Shown here one piece after another: positions 43,513 through 44,478 of a stretch of DNA of 44,478 nucleotides. The stretch lies in contig JAHBMJ010000172.1 of assembly GCA_018398765.1 (NCBI GenBank), forward strand, positions 10,001-54,478, in the 5' to 3' direction. Positions within the stretch are counted from its first letter, which is position 1; the number at the start of each line of letters is the position of its first letter. The translations under genes were made by a program, and so were the position numbers. The notes under the pieces are model-generated. The model was not told the DNA's origin, made no database searches, and worked only from the letters and a program-made list of their open reading frames with translations. The DNA is from Chromera velia. Taxonomy: Eukaryota; Sar; Chromeraceae.

Positions 43513-44349
43513 AGAGAGGGATGGATAGAGCAAAGAACATGGATATGTGTAGGGAAGAGGGAGTAGAAGGAAGGAAGACCGTCAGCTCCCGTGTCTTTCT
43601 CTCGCCTCTGCTACGCCGGGGAGAGAGGGTATCTGGAGGCCAAGGGGAGAGAGGCACGAGAGACACCAAAAGATCGAGAGGTCGTGATTTCGTTTGACAT
43701 GCTCCTCTTCTTTGCTCCTCTTCTTTTCTTCTCCTCCTTCTCTTGTCTCTCTGTCTCTTTCAGCTGCACGCTTCGCATGTGAATGCATAAGGGACGTGTT
43801 GAGCGACGACCTTGTCCGAAAGGAGATAAAGAAGCAGCTTCGAAGCACTATCCTAGATTTTTTGTCCCGGAAGAGTTTTGTCCTGATTTCATGAATATAA
43901 TACAGCAGTGGCATTTTCTTTTTCGTGCTCGTGATCGAGTGAGTCCTCAAGACCAAGCACGAGAGGGGAAGCACATGGATCCCGTCATCATCATCGTCAT
44001 CAGCAACACAACACCAAATTTGCACAAGAACGGTGGAAGACCCCAGATTCGATCGCATTTTGCCTGAGTTCTGCAATTTCCTGTTCTTTCTCTTTATTCT
44101 CTCTGTTTTTAATATCTTCCCGTCTCTCCAACTTTTTTCTTTTTTTGTCCTCTCTCTGCTTCTGCTTTCTTTTTGCTTTCCTTTTTTCAAAAATCGTTCG
44201 TTCTCTTCCTCTCCTTTCTTAGAACTTTCTGCCTTCGCCTTCGGCACCTCCCGCACTCTCCCATTTACACATTCCCCCTGCCTCCCTCCCTTTATCCTGC
44301 CGTATCTCGGCCTTTGATTCGGGAGTGTGTGGACGAGGCTTCTGGGTGG

Positions 44350-44356
<7 letters not shown>
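43513..44356. other. Unresolved region with two strong acceptor-like sites
   Basis: On the plus strand a long pyrimidine tract ends in CTTTCAG at 43755-43761, and another ends in CTTTCTTAG at 44214-44222. They look like 3' splice sites of a plus-strand transcript, perhaps 3' untranslated exons of the preceding gene or a new gene running off the window. The open minus-strand frame 43582-44256 is Lys/Arg/Glu-rich because it is the complement of these tracts. No coding exon is supported. Confidence 0.4.
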
Positions 44357-44401
<45 letters not shown>

Positions 44402-44478
44402 GTGTGCGTGTGTGTGTGTAGTGTGTGTGTAGTTAGTGTGTGTGTAGTTAGTGTGTGTGTAGTTAGTGTGTGTGTAGT
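44357..44478. repeat. (GT)n microsatellite with a GTAGTTA minisatellite at the window edge
   Basis: A pure GT run changes into repeats of GTGTGTGTAGTTA, about 16 bp per unit, which continue to the last base. The repeat is cut by the window edge. Confidence 0.95.

Noticed and set aside
43582-44256. 224-codon minus-strand frame rich in Lys, Arg and Glu
   Set aside because: It is the complement of pyrimidine tracts that look like plus-strand splice signals. No domain or start context supports it.

Overview
The window is nuclear DNA of an intron-rich eukaryote. Genes are split by short introns (about 60-650 bp) that mostly end in TGCAG. Introns and spacers are full of microsatellites, and the palindrome TGCATGCA recurs far above chance. 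That motif, known as a binding site of ApiAP2 regulators in apicomplexans, together with the gene content suggests an alveolate alga close to Apicomplexa, perhaps a chromerid such as Chromera. The taxonomic placement is inference only. All exon models below were built by hand, by requiring GT-AG (once GC-AG) junctions, an unbroken frame and family-consistent sequence. Nothing was aligned or searched.

Layout. 1-2440: four identical copies of a 354-bp tandem unit plus a partial fifth, then AAAG-type satellite with a 29-base N gap. 2505-3920 (-): a secreted DUF2237-family protein, last coding exon not found. 3921-5419: a shared divergent promoter region carrying a 229-bp MITE and duplicated GC-rich blocks. 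5420-8081 (+): a Dus1-type tRNA-dihydrouridine synthase with a presequence and a long C-terminal tail. 9626-19130 (-): an 18-exon gene for a 924-residue coiled-coil protein in which all 17 introns are phase 1. 20173-27101 (-): a complete but decayed Ty1/copia LTR retrotransposon with 221-bp LTRs and a 5-bp target duplication, split between Gag and protease by a 1084-bp hAT-like element with its own 8-bp target duplication. 28823-31962 (-): a secreted FAS1 (fasciclin) protein with an acidic and Pro/Ser/Thr-rich stalk. 32618-35592 (+): a major-facilitator transporter. 35593-39071: AT-rich spacer. 39072-42179 (-): a RAD51 paralogue resembling XRCC2. 42881-43512 (+): a small basic protein with a mitochondrial-type presequence. 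43513-44478: unresolved, ending in (GT)n.

The host genes form three divergent pairs (DUF2237/Dus1, FAS1/MFS, XRCC2-like/small mitochondrial protein), plus the coiled-coil gene, which converges on Dus1. The genes do not form one pathway. The most unusual observations are the uniform phase-1 intron structure of the coiled-coil gene, with several exons of exactly two heptads; the frequent C at donor position +3 (14 of 36); splice sites embedded in microsatellites; and the nested transposons, whose LTR differences are all transitions and whose pol stops are nearly all TAG. I found no tRNA, rRNA or CRISPR.
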